Shown here piece by piece: positions 8,701 through 18,273 of a stretch of DNA of 64,000 bases (position 1 is its first letter; the number at the start of each line of letters is the position of its first letter). The notes under the pieces were generated by a model. It was given only the letters and a program-made list of their open reading frames with translations. It did no database searches and was not told the origin of the DNA. Source of the DNA: Psychrobacter sp. 1044 (GTDB lineage: Bacteria; Pseudomonadota; Gammaproteobacteria; Pseudomonadales; Moraxellaceae). A program made the position numbers and the translations under genes. Location of the stretch: positions 248,001 through 312,000 of the forward strand of contig NZ_CAJHAZ010000001.1 of the NCBI RefSeq assembly GCF_904846525.1. The letters are read 5' to 3'.

Positions 8701-10587
8701 TCAGCGCTCAACTTGACTCACGTCACGTACCGCACCGGTATCGGCACTGGTAGTCATGGCAGCATAGGCACGTAGCGCAGGGGTCACATGACGGTCACGG
8801 CTTACAGGCTTCCACGCATCGCGGCCACGAGCTTCCATCGCTTCGCGGCGAGTGGCCAAATCGGCATCACTGACTTGCATGTTAATCGTACGATTAGGAA
8901 TGTCGATATGGATGGTATCGCCTTCTTCAACCAGACCAATTGCGCCGCCTTCCGCTGCTTCTGGGCTGGCATGACCGATTGATAGGCCTGAGGTACCACC
9001 AGAGAAACGACCATCGGTGAGTAGGGCGCATTCTTTACCCAAGCCTTTTGACTTGAGGTAAGTCGTTGGATAGAGCATCTCTTGCATACCAGGACCGCCT
9101 TTAGGTCCTTCATAACGGATGATAACCACATCACCTGCCACGATCTCGTCGGCCAATACCGCAGCGACAGCATCATCTTGTGACTCAAATAGACGAGCAC
9201 GACCAGTAAAGACTAGAATGCTGTCATCCACACCTGCGGTTTTGACTACACAGCCACGCTCAGCGATATTGCCATACAATACGGCCAAACCACCATCTGT
9301 AGAATAGGCATGTTGGGCACTACGGATACAACCTGACTCACGGTTGACGTCGAGGTTTGACCATTCTTTTGATTGCGAAAATGCCTCAGTGGTACGTATG
9401 CCACCCGGTGCTGCAAGGAAGCGTGCGCGAGCCTCTTGATTATCAGGATTCATGATGTCCCACTTATCAATTGCAGCTTTCATCGTTGGACTATGGATGG
9501 TCGGTACGTCAGTCTTCAGTAATCCAGCACGATCAAGCTCGGCCAATAACGCAAAGACACCGCCAGCACGATGCACATCTTCCATGTGGTATTTCTGCGA
9601 GGCAGGGGCGACTTTTGCAAGGCAAGGTACACCGCGACTTAGACGATCGATATCTGACATTTTGAAATCGACTTCTGCTTCGTTAGCAGCCGCTAACAGA
9701 TGCAAAATAGTATTGGTTGAGCCACCCATCGCGATATCTAAGGTCATTGCGTTTTCGAAAGCGGCTTTGCTCGCGATTGAGCGTGGCAATACTGAATCAT
9801 CATCTTGCTCATAGCGACGTTTGGCAAGTGAGACAATGGTGCGTCCTGCTTCTAAAAATAGCTCACGACGCAATGAATGAGTTGCCAATAGTGAGCCATT
9901 ACCCGGTAATGCCAAGCCCAACGCTTCGGTTAAGCAGTTCATTGAGTTAGCAGTAAACATACCAGAGCATGAACCACAAGTTGGGCAGGCTGAGGCTTCG
10001 ATAGCGGCTACATCTGCATCACTAATGCTATCATCAGCGGCATCCATCATCGCATCGACAAGATCAAGCTTACGAATCGCACTACTGTCACTACCATCGG
10101 TATTATGGCTCTTACCAACGGTACTGGCTAAGATTTTGCCCGCTTCCATTGGGCCACCTGAAATAAACACTACTGGGATATTGAGGCGCATGGCTGCCAT
10201 CAGCATACCCGGCGTTATTTTATCGCAGTTAGAGATACAAACTAAGGCATCTGCACAATGGGCATTGACCATATATTCGACCGAGTCGGCAATCAAATCG
10301 CGACTTGGCAGTGAGTACAACATACCGCTATGACCCATGGCAATACCATCATCGACCGCAATGGTATTGAACTCTTTAGCCACGCCGCCTGCTTGTTCAA
10401 TTTCACGTGCGACCAGTTGCCCCAAGTCTTTTAGATGCACATGGCCAGGTACGAACTGGGTAAATGAGTTGGCAATCGCAATGATTGGTTTACCAAAGTC
10501 GCCATCAGTCATGCCAGTTGCACGCCATAATGCGCGCGCGCCTGCCATATTACGGCCGCCAGTAGAGGTTTTTGAGCGATAATCCAT
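8701..10587 (-). CDS. ilvD: Dihydroxy-acid dehydratase
   Basis: Catalyses the dehydration of 2,3-dihydroxy-isovalerate and -methylvalerate to 2-keto acids in valine and isoleucine synthesis; also feeds leucine and pantothenate. The 628-aa length matches the family. Iron-sulfur and metal ligands are seen in [12 protein letters not shown] and [16 protein letters not shown]; the C-terminal [20 protein letters not shown] motif is intact. The ATG is preceded by AAGGAATATCAC. It stands alone, away from other ilv genes, with its own terminator. Confidence 0.98.
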   Translation of the reverse strand: MDYRSKTSTGGRNMAGARALWRATGMTDGDFGKPIIAIANSFTQFVPGHVHLKDLGQLVAREIEQAGGVAKEFNTIAVDDGIAMGHSGMLYSLPSRDLIADSVEYMVNAHCADALVCISNCDKITPGMLMAAMRLNIPVVFISGGPMEAGKILASTVGKSHNTDGSDSSAIRKLDLVDAMMDAADDSISDADVAAIEASACPTCGSCSGMFTANSMNCLTEALGLALPGNGSLLATHSLRRELFLEAGRTIVSLAKRRYEQDDDSVLPRSIASKAAFENAMTLDIAMGGSTNTILHLLAAANEAEVDFKMSDIDRLSRGVPCLAKVAPASQKYHMEDVHRAGGVFALLAELDRAGLLKTDVPTIHSPTMKAAIDKWDIMNPDNQEARARFLAAPGGIRTTEAFSQSKEWSNLDVNRESGCIRSAQHAYSTDGGLAVLYGNIAERGCVVKTAGVDDSILVFTGRARLFESQDDAVAAVLADEIVAGDVVIIRYEGPKGGPGMQEMLYPTTYLKSKGLGKECALLTDGRFSGGTSGLSIGHASPEAAEGGAIGLVEEGDTIHIDIPNRTINMQVSDADLATRREAMEARGRDAWKPVSRDRHVTPALRAYAAMTTSADTGAVRDVSQVER

Positions 10588-10792
10588 GTGATATTCCTTA
10601 CAAATAGGCGAGGTTTGTGAAAATGTGCACCCTCAACTTTAATATTGATAGTGTGCTTTTTATAAAATGCGAGGACTAGTGAATAATACTAGGTCGTTAC
10701 CATACCATTAGATATGAATCACTGAAAACTATTCATTGATAATGCCAAGTCAATAGTAGTCATAACATCGTAAGTATGTGGAAAATAAGGTG

Positions 10793-11587
10793 TTATTCGA
10801 CGCGCTCTACTATCGCCGCCTCAAACCAAGGCAGCTCTGTTTTGTCCGCTTCCAATTTAGCGATAACCACTAACGCATGAGTCGCTGGCAAGCATTGATA
10901 ATCAGCGTTTGCTTCAATACGAAGTAGTTGCTCATTGCCTTCAGCTTGTTCATCTATACTGATTAAGGTTTGCTTATTATTTTTGTAGAGTACATCGATA
11001 CGACCAAAAAACTGCCAATCTTTAAAAGCGGCTGTAATAGCATCTGCTTCATTCTGGGTATAAAGTTGTTGGGTGTCTTTGCCCGTATTGGTCCAATGCA
11101 AGCGTACGGCTAACTGCAGCGCTTCGCTAAACACCACCAATGACCCGATGATTTTGACATGCCAAGGGCTGCTTATTAGTGCTTCGTTAATACCAATCAG
11201 CTTGGCTGCTTCATGAGCGCTCATGGGCGTATTGAACTGTGACAGGAGGGCGGGTGTGAGCGGATTCGCTTGCTTAATCGCATCATTTAAACTGTCGTAA
11301 TGATATAAGAACGGTAGTGGTAAATCCTGTGTGACCGTCTTTTTAGTTATTTTGCAATTGTGTATTTTCCAACCAATCGTCTTGTCGCTTAGTGCTTCGG
11401 CCAGAATGAGCGCGTTAGGTTCAATGCTTTGAGTGGGGGCTTGAGTCTCATTTTCAGTCTCAGCGCTGCTTGGTTGTTTTTCATTATTGAATACAGAGCC
11501 AGCTGTGACAGACGTTTGCGCTGCTTGAGCAGGTTCTGTATAAATGTTACTCATATTTGATTGAGTCGGCAAAATAGACGAATCCAT
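10793..11587 (-). CDS. Conserved-looking protein of unknown function
   Basis: I do not recognise this protein. From the ATG at 11587 it is 264 aa. The first ~55 residues are Gln/Ser/Thr/Glu-rich and look disordered. The rest is a mixed alpha/beta chain with no signal peptide, membrane segment or clear motif; the C-terminal end is acidic. An in-frame TTG at 11650 and an ATG at 11554 are other possible starts, none with a clear ribosome site. It diverges from the HIT-family gene. Confidence 0.6.
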   Translation of the reverse strand: MDSSILPTQSNMSNIYTEPAQAAQTSVTAGSVFNNEKQPSSAETENETQAPTQSIEPNALILAEALSDKTIGWKIHNCKITKKTVTQDLPLPFLYHYDSLNDAIKQANPLTPALLSQFNTPMSAHEAAKLIGINEALISSPWHVKIIGSLVVFSEALQLAVRLHWTNTGKDTQQLYTQNEADAITAAFKDWQFFGRIDVLYKNNKQTLISIDEQAEGNEQLLRIEANADYQCLPATHALVVIAKLEADKTELPWFEAAIVERVE

Positions 11588-11812
11588 AAACGTAGCGTTG
11601 TTAAAGTAGAGGGTTAATATAACATTTAAAGCGCCTGACTCGCCAACCAAATTAGTGAGCTACCGCGATTAGCTTATGTATTGCTAATTTTTAATAACGA
11701 GTGCTATAGCAACTTGTGCTTAAACGACATTTCGTCCACTATATTACAGGCTATTCCATCCCTTCTAAAAGCTGTCGAGCAACCAATAATCAAACAAGTA
11801 AAGGAAAAAATA

Positions 11813-12253
11813 ATGACCCAAGCCAATGAGCAAGCCGCGTATGACGATAACAATATCTTTGCCAAAATGCTAAACGGTGACATCCCCTATCACAAAGTCT
11901 ATGAAGATGATAAAACTCTTGCCTTTATGGATATCATGCCACAAGCAGAGGGGCATGTGCTGGTGATTCCTAAGCAAAAAGCCGTTGATTTGGCAGACCT
12001 TGAACCAGAGTATGCCGCCGCGGTGTTAATGACCGCTAAAAAGGTCATGCAAGCACAGCGTCAAGTATTTGCGCGTGAAGGCATTATTCAGATGCAATTA
12101 AATGGTAGCGAAGCGGGTCAAACCGTTTTTCATTACCATGTACATCTCATTCCATCGAGTATTCATGAGCTCGGTCGCCATGCAGTGACCCAAGCTGATC
12201 ACACAGAACTGGCTGAAATGGCAAAGCAACTTGCTGCTGCCATTACTATTTAA
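11813..12253 (+). CDS. HIT-family nucleotide-binding protein (Hint/HinT-like)
   Basis: Histidine-triad hydrolase of 146 aa that typically splits nucleoside phosphoramidates or adenylates. The fold is complete: IFAKMLNGDIPYHKVYEDD at the N-terminus, MPQAEGHVLVIP in the middle, and the catalytic triad His-Tyr-His-Val-His in HYHVHLIP. Start at ATG 11813, which has AAAGGAAAA just upstream; an earlier in-frame start would add 44 unrelated residues. A terminator follows. Confidence 0.93.
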   Translation: MTQANEQAAYDDNNIFAKMLNGDIPYHKVYEDDKTLAFMDIMPQAEGHVLVIPKQKAVDLADLEPEYAAAVLMTAKKVMQAQRQVFAREGIIQMQLNGSEAGQTVFHYHVHLIPSSIHELGRHAVTQADHTELAEMAKQLAAAITI

Positions 12254-12572
12254 TAATAAAAAAACGAGATGTCTGTCGAATTAACAAGCAAAACGTAAAT
12301 TGTTCCAGAACAAAATAAAAAGGTCGCTAACAAGCGGCCTTTTTTATTACTTGGTAATAGTCATGTAACAATCGTTAAAGTCATGTTACAAGTTGGGCGC
12401 TTGTCTGGGGTTTTTGAACATAGTGTGATAAAAATTGTATTTATTTAATAACAACTGATGCATTTTCGCCTTTGTGAGTCACTTTTTATAAAAAAGGCAC
12501 TGCTCCTTCTGATTATTAATCTTTATATCGAAGATTATTTTTCATTGCTACTTTTTGGGGATATCACTTTCT
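12254..12572. other. Intergenic gap, HIT gene to BCCT transporter
   Basis: Apart from the HIT terminator, it has an imperfect direct repeat (AGTCATGTAACA and AGTCATGTTACA, 12358-12391) that could bind a regulator upstream of the betaine transporter. No other feature is seen. Confidence 0.35.
12317..12346 (+). terminator. Rho-independent terminator of HIT gene
   Basis: AAGGTCGC, loop TAACAA, GCGGCCTT, then TTTTT; one G-T wobble in the stem. Confidence 0.8.
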
Positions 12573-14618
12573 ATGAGTAAATTACCTCGCTCCACTATTT
12601 TGTTGCCGGTTTTTGTACCGGCAGCAGCGATTATGCTGTTATTGGTGATCGGTACAGCCATCAACCCTGACGCTGCTGGCGAGCTGTTCAGCAAAGTGTT
12701 GGCATTTACCACCGACACTTTCGGCTGGTTTTATATGTTGGCAGTCGCCATATTTTTGATGTTTATTATCGCCTTGGCATTTTCGCCTTATGGCAGTATT
12801 AAATTGGGCCCTGACCATGCGGAGGCTGAGTATAAGTTTCTGGAATGGTTCGCCATGCTATTCTCCGCAGGCTACGGCATAGCCTTGCTGTTTTATGGCG
12901 TAGCAGAGCCCGTATTGCATTTTGCCAGTCCGCCACTTTCCACGCCGCAGACGATTGAAGCTGCTAAAGAAGCCATGCAAATTGCCTATTTTCATTGGGG
13001 TTTTCATATTTGGGCGATTTATGGTGTAGTAGGTTTGTCGCTGGCGTATTTCTCTTTTCGTCATGGCTTGCCATTGTCGGTACGCTCAACGCTATATCCA
13101 TTAATCGGCGACAAAATCTATGGCCCTATTGGACATACCGTTGATGTGTTTGCGATCGTGGGCACGATGTTTGGTATCGCCACCAGCTTGGGTCTATCGG
13201 TGGCGCAAATTAACGCGGGTCTAAATTATTTGCTACCAGAGATGGTGCCAGTTAATACGACGGTGCAGGTTATTATCATCGCACTAGTGACTGCAGCTGC
13301 CTTGGTATCCGTGCTGGCAGGTATGGACAAAGGCGTCAAGCGCTTGTCTATCTTAAATATGGTATTGGCAACGGCACTCATGCTATTTGTCTTTATCGTT
13401 GGTCCGTCGATTTTTATTCTCAATGCTTTTATGGAAAATACGGGCAGCTATCTGGGCAATATCGTTGAGCGTACTTTTAGCTTGCAAGCGTATCAATCGA
13501 GTGATTGGATCGGTAGTTGGACACTATTTATTTTTGCATGGACGATTGCTTGGGCGCCTTTTGTGGGTCTGTTCATTGCCAAAATCAGTCGCGGTCGTAC
13601 CATTCGTGAGTTTGTACTGGGCGTCATGTTAGTGCCAACGCTATTTACCTTCTTTTGGTTTTCAGTGTTTGGCGATACGGCACTGCATATGATTATGGTT
13701 GATGGTTACGACGCCTTGATTAGTGAGGTGCAAAACAACCAAGCGATTGCGTTATTTAAATTGCTAGAGAATTTACCATTTACGCAGATTGTCTCATCAT
13801 TGACAGTACTGTTAATTATTACTTTTTTTGTGACGTCATCAGATTCAGGGTCATTAGTGATTGACTCGCTCGCTGCGGGTGGGCGTAGTGATACGCCTTG
13901 GTGGCAGCGCTCGTTTTGGGTGGTCACCGAGGGGGCGGTCGCAGCGGTTTTACTTATCGCAGGCGGTCTGAGTGCACTACAAACAGCAGCTATCGTTAGT
14001 GCTTTACCGTTTGCAATCATTATATTGATTTCGACATTTGGTATGTGGCGTGCACTACGTATTGAAGGACATCGCAATCAAAGCCTAGCCAATGACAACC
14101 ATCTGCCGCCGCATCTACTTAAGCTCGACGCATGGCGTGATCGTATTGACTATATCACCAATCAACCAACGCGAGATAAAGTGCTGGGTTATATCAAAGG
14201 TACGGTTTTATCATCGATGCATGAGGTGGCAGAGAAATTTGCCGAAACAGGCTGGTTGCCTGATGTGAATTATGATGAGGTTAATAACCGTGCTGTATTG
14301 GAATTGAGACGCGGTGACAATGTAGAGTTCTGGTATGAAGTTCGTTTGTCAGAGCATGAAATTCCTGACTATTATACGGAAGATATGGCCAATGAATTAC
14401 CACAAGAGCACCATCATCGTGCTGAGGTATATTTGCGTCGTGGCGGTCAAACCTATGATTTATATGGCTATCAATCAGAGTCGGTGATTAACGATATTAT
14501 TGATCAGTTCGAAAAATATCTACACTTCTTAAATGTGTCGCCAGATAGTTTGCCGTGGCGTATGCAGGAGCATGATGAGGACATCACACTAGAGCAGGGC
14601 AGTGTGTTTGATAAGTAA
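12573..14618 (+). CDS. BCCT-family choline/betaine transporter with C-terminal cytoplasmic domain
   Basis: Secondary transporter of 681 aa for choline, glycine betaine or related quaternary amines. Twelve membrane segments occupy about residues 10-495. The BCCT signature region is seen around DWIGSWTLFIFAWTIAWAPF and in the segment with FVTSSDSGS. The last ~185 residues are soluble and charged, like the long C-terminal domain of BetT-type proteins that senses osmotic stress. ATG at 12573 follows a GGGGATAT box. Whether it takes choline (BetT) or betaine cannot be decided; no betaine synthesis genes are adjacent. An ABC betaine importer lies at 34.8 kb. Confidence 0.92.
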   Translation: MSKLPRSTILLPVFVPAAAIMLLLVIGTAINPDAAGELFSKVLAFTTDTFGWFYMLAVAIFLMFIIALAFSPYGSIKLGPDHAEAEYKFLEWFAMLFSAGYGIALLFYGVAEPVLHFASPPLSTPQTIEAAKEAMQIAYFHWGFHIWAIYGVVGLSLAYFSFRHGLPLSVRSTLYPLIGDKIYGPIGHTVDVFAIVGTMFGIATSLGLSVAQINAGLNYLLPEMVPVNTTVQVIIIALVTAAALVSVLAGMDKGVKRLSILNMVLATALMLFVFIVGPSIFILNAFMENTGSYLGNIVERTFSLQAYQSSDWIGSWTLFIFAWTIAWAPFVGLFIAKISRGRTIREFVLGVMLVPTLFTFFWFSVFGDTALHMIMVDGYDALISEVQNNQAIALFKLLENLPFTQIVSSLTVLLIITFFVTSSDSGSLVIDSLAAGGRSDTPWWQRSFWVVTEGAVAAVLLIAGGLSALQTAAIVSALPFAIIILISTFGMWRALRIEGHRNQSLANDNHLPPHLLKLDAWRDRIDYITNQPTRDKVLGYIKGTVLSSMHEVAEKFAETGWLPDVNYDEVNNRAVLELRRGDNVEFWYEVRLSEHEIPDYYTEDMANELPQEHHHRAEVYLRRGGQTYDLYGYQSESVINDIIDQFEKYLHFLNVSPDSLPWRMQEHDEDITLEQGSVFDK

Positions 14619-14701
14619 GGGTGTGCTGTTGAAAAAGTAGTGTTTCTTAATGCAAGTTATTCACGTTAATAGCTTGCAATATGCGTACGATTCCTTAGAA
14701 T

Positions 14702-14750
14702 AACGGCTTGTTTTTATTATCTTATTTTAATTAATGGCAAGCCGTTTTTT
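14702..14750 (+). terminator. Hairpin with T tract abutting the dusB start codon
   Basis: A 9-bp perfect stem, AACGGCTTG (14702-14710) with CAAGCCGTT (14738-14746), is followed by six T that end at the base before the dusB ATG. It looks like the BCCT transporter terminator, but its position would make the dusB leader tiny or place dusB under read-through control. Confidence 0.65.
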
Positions 14751-15782
14751 ATGTCTACTGATTCTCCTAATTTACCGTCGTCTTTGCCAGTATCTGACCA
14801 TCCATTATTGCAACCATTGAATATTGGTGGCTTGACGATTGAAAACCGCCTCATGGTTGCTCCTATGGCGGGCGTGACGGACAATCCTTTTCGGCGTTTA
14901 TGTAAATCCTTTGGCGCTGGTCATGCGGTGAGTGAAATGATTATCGCTGATACGGCACTTTACGCACGCAAAAAGTCCTTGTATCGTGCCAATTTTGACA
15001 ATGAAATTGCGCCTATTTCAGCGCAAATTGCAGGGGCTGAGCCTGATAAGTTAGCAGAAGCGGCACGTTATCAGATAGATAATGGCGCGCAAATTATTGA
15101 TATAAATATGGGCTGCCCTGCCAAAAAAGTCTGCCGTAGGCTGGCAGGTTCGGCACTGTTGCAAGACGAAGATTTGGTTGCCCGTTTGCTAGATGCGGCG
15201 GTAAATGCCGTCGATGCACCTGTGACCTTAAAAACGCGATTGGGCTATGAGAATGGTCGTGAGAATATCTTGCGTGTGGCGAAGCGCGCTGAGCAAGCAG
15301 GTATTGCGGCGATTGCCATTCATGGGCGCACGCGCGAGGATATGTATACTGGCGAGGCGCGTTATGAGCTGATACGCGAAGTTAAAGAAAGCATCAACAT
15401 TCCCGTCATTGCCAATGGCGATATCGATAGCGCGCAAAAAGCCCAGCGTGTTTATGAGCTGACAGGTTGTGATGCTGTGATGATTGGGCGTGCTGCCCAA
15501 GGACAACCATGGATATTTCGTGATATCGAGCACTTCTTACGCACTGGCGATAGTTTGGACGCACCCAGTGTCAGTGAGATAAAAGAGGTCGTATTGGCGC
15601 ATTTGCAAGAGCTATATGACTTTTATGGTGAGTACTCTGGCTGCCGTATCGCTCGCAAGCACATTGCTTGGTATACCACAGGCATTCCTAATTCTAATGC
15701 TTTTCGCCAAGCAATGTATGGTGAAGAAAGCACCGCTGGACAGTTTCGCGTGGTCGAAGATTTTTTGCAGGCGCACGAATAG
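14751..15782 (+). CDS. dusB: tRNA-dihydrouridine synthase B
   Basis: FMN-dependent reductase that makes dihydrouridine in the D-loop of tRNA. 343 aa as a TIM barrel followed by a small helical domain. Diagnostic motifs: APMAGVTDNPFR, NMGCPAKKVC with the catalytic Cys, HGRTREDMYTG, ANGDIDS and GRAAQGQPW. The N-terminal ~28 residues are extra compared with E. coli DusB, whose start aligns near LNIGGLTIENRL; no ribosome site is visible before the ATG, where a terminator-like hairpin sits instead, so the true start is not certain. Unlike in E. coli, fis does not follow. Confidence 0.94.
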   Translation: MSTDSPNLPSSLPVSDHPLLQPLNIGGLTIENRLMVAPMAGVTDNPFRRLCKSFGAGHAVSEMIIADTALYARKKSLYRANFDNEIAPISAQIAGAEPDKLAEAARYQIDNGAQIIDINMGCPAKKVCRRLAGSALLQDEDLVARLLDAAVNAVDAPVTLKTRLGYENGRENILRVAKRAEQAGIAAIAIHGRTREDMYTGEARYELIREVKESINIPVIANGDIDSAQKAQRVYELTGCDAVMIGRAAQGQPWIFRDIEHFLRTGDSLDAPSVSEIKEVVLAHLQELYDFYGEYSGCRIARKHIAWYTTGIPNSNAFRQAMYGEESTAGQFRVVEDFLQAHE

Positions 15783-15832
15783 TAAGTGGGCAAACGGCTC
15801 ATGCTAAGCGTCTGTTAAATAATAAAAAAGCT

Positions 15833-16222
15833 TTAAAGCTCGTCCACTTTAGCGGTATGTGGTTCTTTTTTGAGTGCTGTATTTTCTTTTTGCCAAGGAA
15901 ATTTGCCTTCTAATTCTACTTGTAGTGACAAGCTCAAAAAAGTCCGAATGAGTACGATAAAACCTAGTACTAGGACGCTGCGTAACGTCGGTTCTGTGAC
16001 GACAGTCGCCATAATATCAGCGGCGATGAGGACTTCTAATCCTAATAAAATAGATTTACCCACAGTTTGTCTGATTTCGATATAGGTCTCGTGATTAAAA
16101 CCACTGGTTAGGCGAATCCCTCGATAAAAAGCAAAAAACAGTCCAAAAAACATAATAAGTACGCCAATGACCTCGACTATCTTAGCAATTAAATCAATGT
16201 AATGAGCTAGAGTTGCAATCAA
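15833..16222 (-). CDS. DUF1622 family membrane protein
   Basis: 129-aa inner-membrane protein with three hydrophobic segments and the DUF1622 pattern (LLGLEVLIAADI, near the middle). Function unknown in the family. It starts with TTG: AAGGAG lies eight bases upstream of the TTG at 16222, and no better ATG exists. Convergent with dusB and divergent from the acr1-like gene. Confidence 0.82.
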   Translation of the reverse strand: MIATLAHYIDLIAKIVEVIGVLIMFFGLFFAFYRGIRLTSGFNHETYIEIRQTVGKSILLGLEVLIAADIMATVVTEPTLRSVLVLGFIVLIRTFLSLSLQVELEGKFPWQKENTALKKEPHTAKVDEL

Positions 16223-16411
16223 AACAGATACTCCTTATCGATGCTCGGTGAAAAGCGTAAGTCTGAAAAATACTGCGATTATACGTTTATCAATCCTTAT
16301 AATCGTCAAATTATCTGGCTGAGACGGCGGTTTTGTTCACTTTAAGCCATAATTTTTTGCTATGCTGTAATCGAACATTCATAGGCATAGAAACAACAAA
16401 AAGGATTTTTT

Positions 16412-17299
16412 ATGGCCAATCCCTCAAAAAAAGCAATCAACAAAGCGGTCAAAGATAAGCATATCATTATCACAGGGGCATCAAGCGGTATTGGTGAGCG
16501 TACAGCGTATTTACTCAGTGAATGCGGTGCGCATGTTATCTTATTAGCACGTACCGAAGACAAACTAAAAGCCGTTAAAGAAAGTATCGAGGAGCTTGGT
16601 GGCAATGCCAGTTATTACCCTTGTGATTTGACCAATATGGATGATATCGAAAAAGTTAGCACGCAAATTTTGACAGATTTCGGACATGTTGATGTCTTGG
16701 TCAATAACGCTGGTCGTTCAATTCGGCGTTCGGTTCACGAGTCTATTGATCGTTTCCATGATTTTGAGCGTACTATGGATATCAATTACTTTGGCGCGGT
16801 TAAAATAGTTCTTGGCTTTTTGCCGACGATGATTGAACGTCAGACTGGTCAAATTGTGAATATCTCCTCTATTGGCGTATTGGCAAACAGTCCGCGTTTT
16901 GCCGCTTATGTCGCCTCAAAATCGGCATTGGACGCTTTTAGCCGCTGCTTAGCTGCTGAAGTGAAGGGCGATAATGTGACGATTACCAATATTTTTATGC
17001 CGTTGGTGCGTACGCCTATGATTGAGCCGACTAAGCTATACCGCTACATGCCTGCGCTTATGCCTGATGAAGCGGCGATGATGGTTGCCAAAGCGATTGT
17101 CCATAAACCAAACAGTATTGCCAGTAACATGGGTAAATTTGCGTCAGCTACTTATTCACTGGCACCAGCAATCAACGTTGGTATTCAGTCGATGGGTTAT
17201 CGTATTTTTCCAAGCACCCGCGCTGGACTGACTACCGATAAGAAGCCAAACCTTGCTCAGCGTGCTTTTGCCAGAATACTTCCTGGTGAGCATCATTAG
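16412..17299 (+). CDS. acr1: Acr1-like fatty acyl-CoA reductase (SDR family)
   Basis: Short-chain dehydrogenase of 295 aa, the same length as Acinetobacter Acr1, which reduces fatty acyl-CoA to the fatty aldehyde for wax ester synthesis. The chain resembles Acr1 over its whole length as I recall it: TGASSGIG cofactor loop, NNAGRSIRR, SIDRFHDFERTM, NISSIGVLAN, catalytic YVASK, MPLVRTPMI, and an end in ILPGEHH (PGEHW-like in Acr1). AAGGA precedes the ATG. It is monocistronic with its own terminator. The assignment of family is strong; the physiological substrate is inferred from the homologue. Confidence 0.9.
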   Translation: MANPSKKAINKAVKDKHIIITGASSGIGERTAYLLSECGAHVILLARTEDKLKAVKESIEELGGNASYYPCDLTNMDDIEKVSTQILTDFGHVDVLVNNAGRSIRRSVHESIDRFHDFERTMDINYFGAVKIVLGFLPTMIERQTGQIVNISSIGVLANSPRFAAYVASKSALDAFSRCLAAEVKGDNVTITNIFMPLVRTPMIEPTKLYRYMPALMPDEAAMMVAKAIVHKPNSIASNMGKFASATYSLAPAINVGIQSMGYRIFPSTRAGLTTDKKPNLAQRAFARILPGEHH

Positions 17300-17680
17300 A
17301 ATTGGCTGTGTATGAGCCTTGATTTAGAATAAAAAAGGACGCTGCGGTGTCCTTTTTTTAATGCCTAAAAAATTATTAATGTTGATACAAAAGAGGAGAG
17401 AGGGCAGTAGCAGCCTTTTGTTCTTAACGCTTTATTATGATCAAAATCTATTTATAACTGTCTACCATCATTATTCTTATGGGAACTAAAGTTTATTCAA
17501 CTCAAATTTATATTTAGATAGGGCACTGACATTAAGTCATAAGTCGTTTTGGGTCATAAATGAATGAGTCAATCATGGCAGCTCAAATCGTGATTGCCAT
17601 GATGTTAGATCCTGTATGAGTCAGGATAATGTTTAAGGCATATGTTAGTCGGCTTATAATTAAAGCTCCGCCCCCAATGC
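17300..17680. other. Intergenic gap, acr1 to ppiC
   Basis: Contains the acr1 terminator and, at 17572-17603, a perfect 9-bp inverted repeat (ATCATGGCA / TGCCATGAT, 14-nt loop) without a T tract. Nothing else is seen. Confidence 0.4.
17331..17360 (+). terminator. Rho-independent terminator of acr1-like gene
   Basis: AAAAAAGGAC and GTCCTTTTTTT face each other around an 8-nt loop, about 35 bp after the stop codon. Confidence 0.85.
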
Positions 17681-17959
17681 TTATGTCCTGTAGAGTACTT
17701 TGACCACATGCCAGCCAAATTTGGTTTTTACCAAATGTGGGGTGAAGAGTTTGCCGCTGAAGCAGATTTTGTCAAATGGCGGTACCATGTCGCCTTGTTG
17801 AAACTCACCTAAGCTGCCGCCTTTTTTACCTGATGGGCAGGTTGAATGTCGTTTCGCCAGCACATCGAACTTAGCGCCTTTTTGAAGCTTGGCAATAATA
17901 TCTTCAGCCTGTTCTTTGTGTTTTACTAAAATGTGTAATGCGCTAGCTGTACGAGCCAT
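17681..17959 (-). CDS. ppiC: Parvulin-type peptidyl-prolyl isomerase
   Basis: 92-aa single-domain rotamase that speeds cis/trans isomerisation of prolyl bonds. The parvulin fold is complete: ASALHILVK, FDVLAKRHSTCPSGKKGGSLG, MVPPFDK and KTKFGWHVVKV. No signal peptide, so it is cytoplasmic, as E. coli PpiC is. AAAGG lies upstream of the ATG. Confidence 0.94.
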   Translation of the reverse strand: MARTASALHILVKHKEQAEDIIAKLQKGAKFDVLAKRHSTCPSGKKGGSLGEFQQGDMVPPFDKICFSGKLFTPHLVKTKFGWHVVKVLYRT

Positions 17960-18273
17960 AATGTAAACCTTTCATAAAATATCGATTATCGGGGCATTAT
18001 ATCACGGCTTATCTTGGTTGCTAACTGCACTTGTATGCGCTACTTCTTCAAAAGCCATTATCTACACAGGGACTACTATTTGGATGAGAATCGGTGTCTT
18101 TTGAGTGTCGCTGTCATTACATCGGTGCAATGCATTTGGCAGATGTGCATGAGCAGATCAATCGCACCTTGATCTGAGCTAAGAATCATGGGTAACTTAC
18201 GAGCCCAATCAAGCCTAATGGTTAGGCATTAAGCGCTTTGCTAACTTTTTAATATCGTTATTCCCAACAGGAT
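17960..18273. other. Intergenic gap, ppiC to LLM oxidoreductase
   Basis: About 314 bp. It holds a short hairpin (GCCTAA-TGG-TTAGGC near 18207-18221) that may end LLM-gene transcription and an inverted AGATCAA/TTGATCT pair. A 37-codon leftward frame (18189 to 18076) exists but lacks a ribosome site. Confidence 0.35.

Noticed and set aside
8802-9200. 132-codon leftward frame inside ilvD
   Set aside because: It overlaps the highly conserved ilvD in another frame and has no recognisable motifs; a shadow of the real gene.
13706-14077. 123-codon leftward frame inside the BCCT transporter gene
   Set aside because: Antisense to clear membrane-protein coding sequence; composition reflects the opposite strand.
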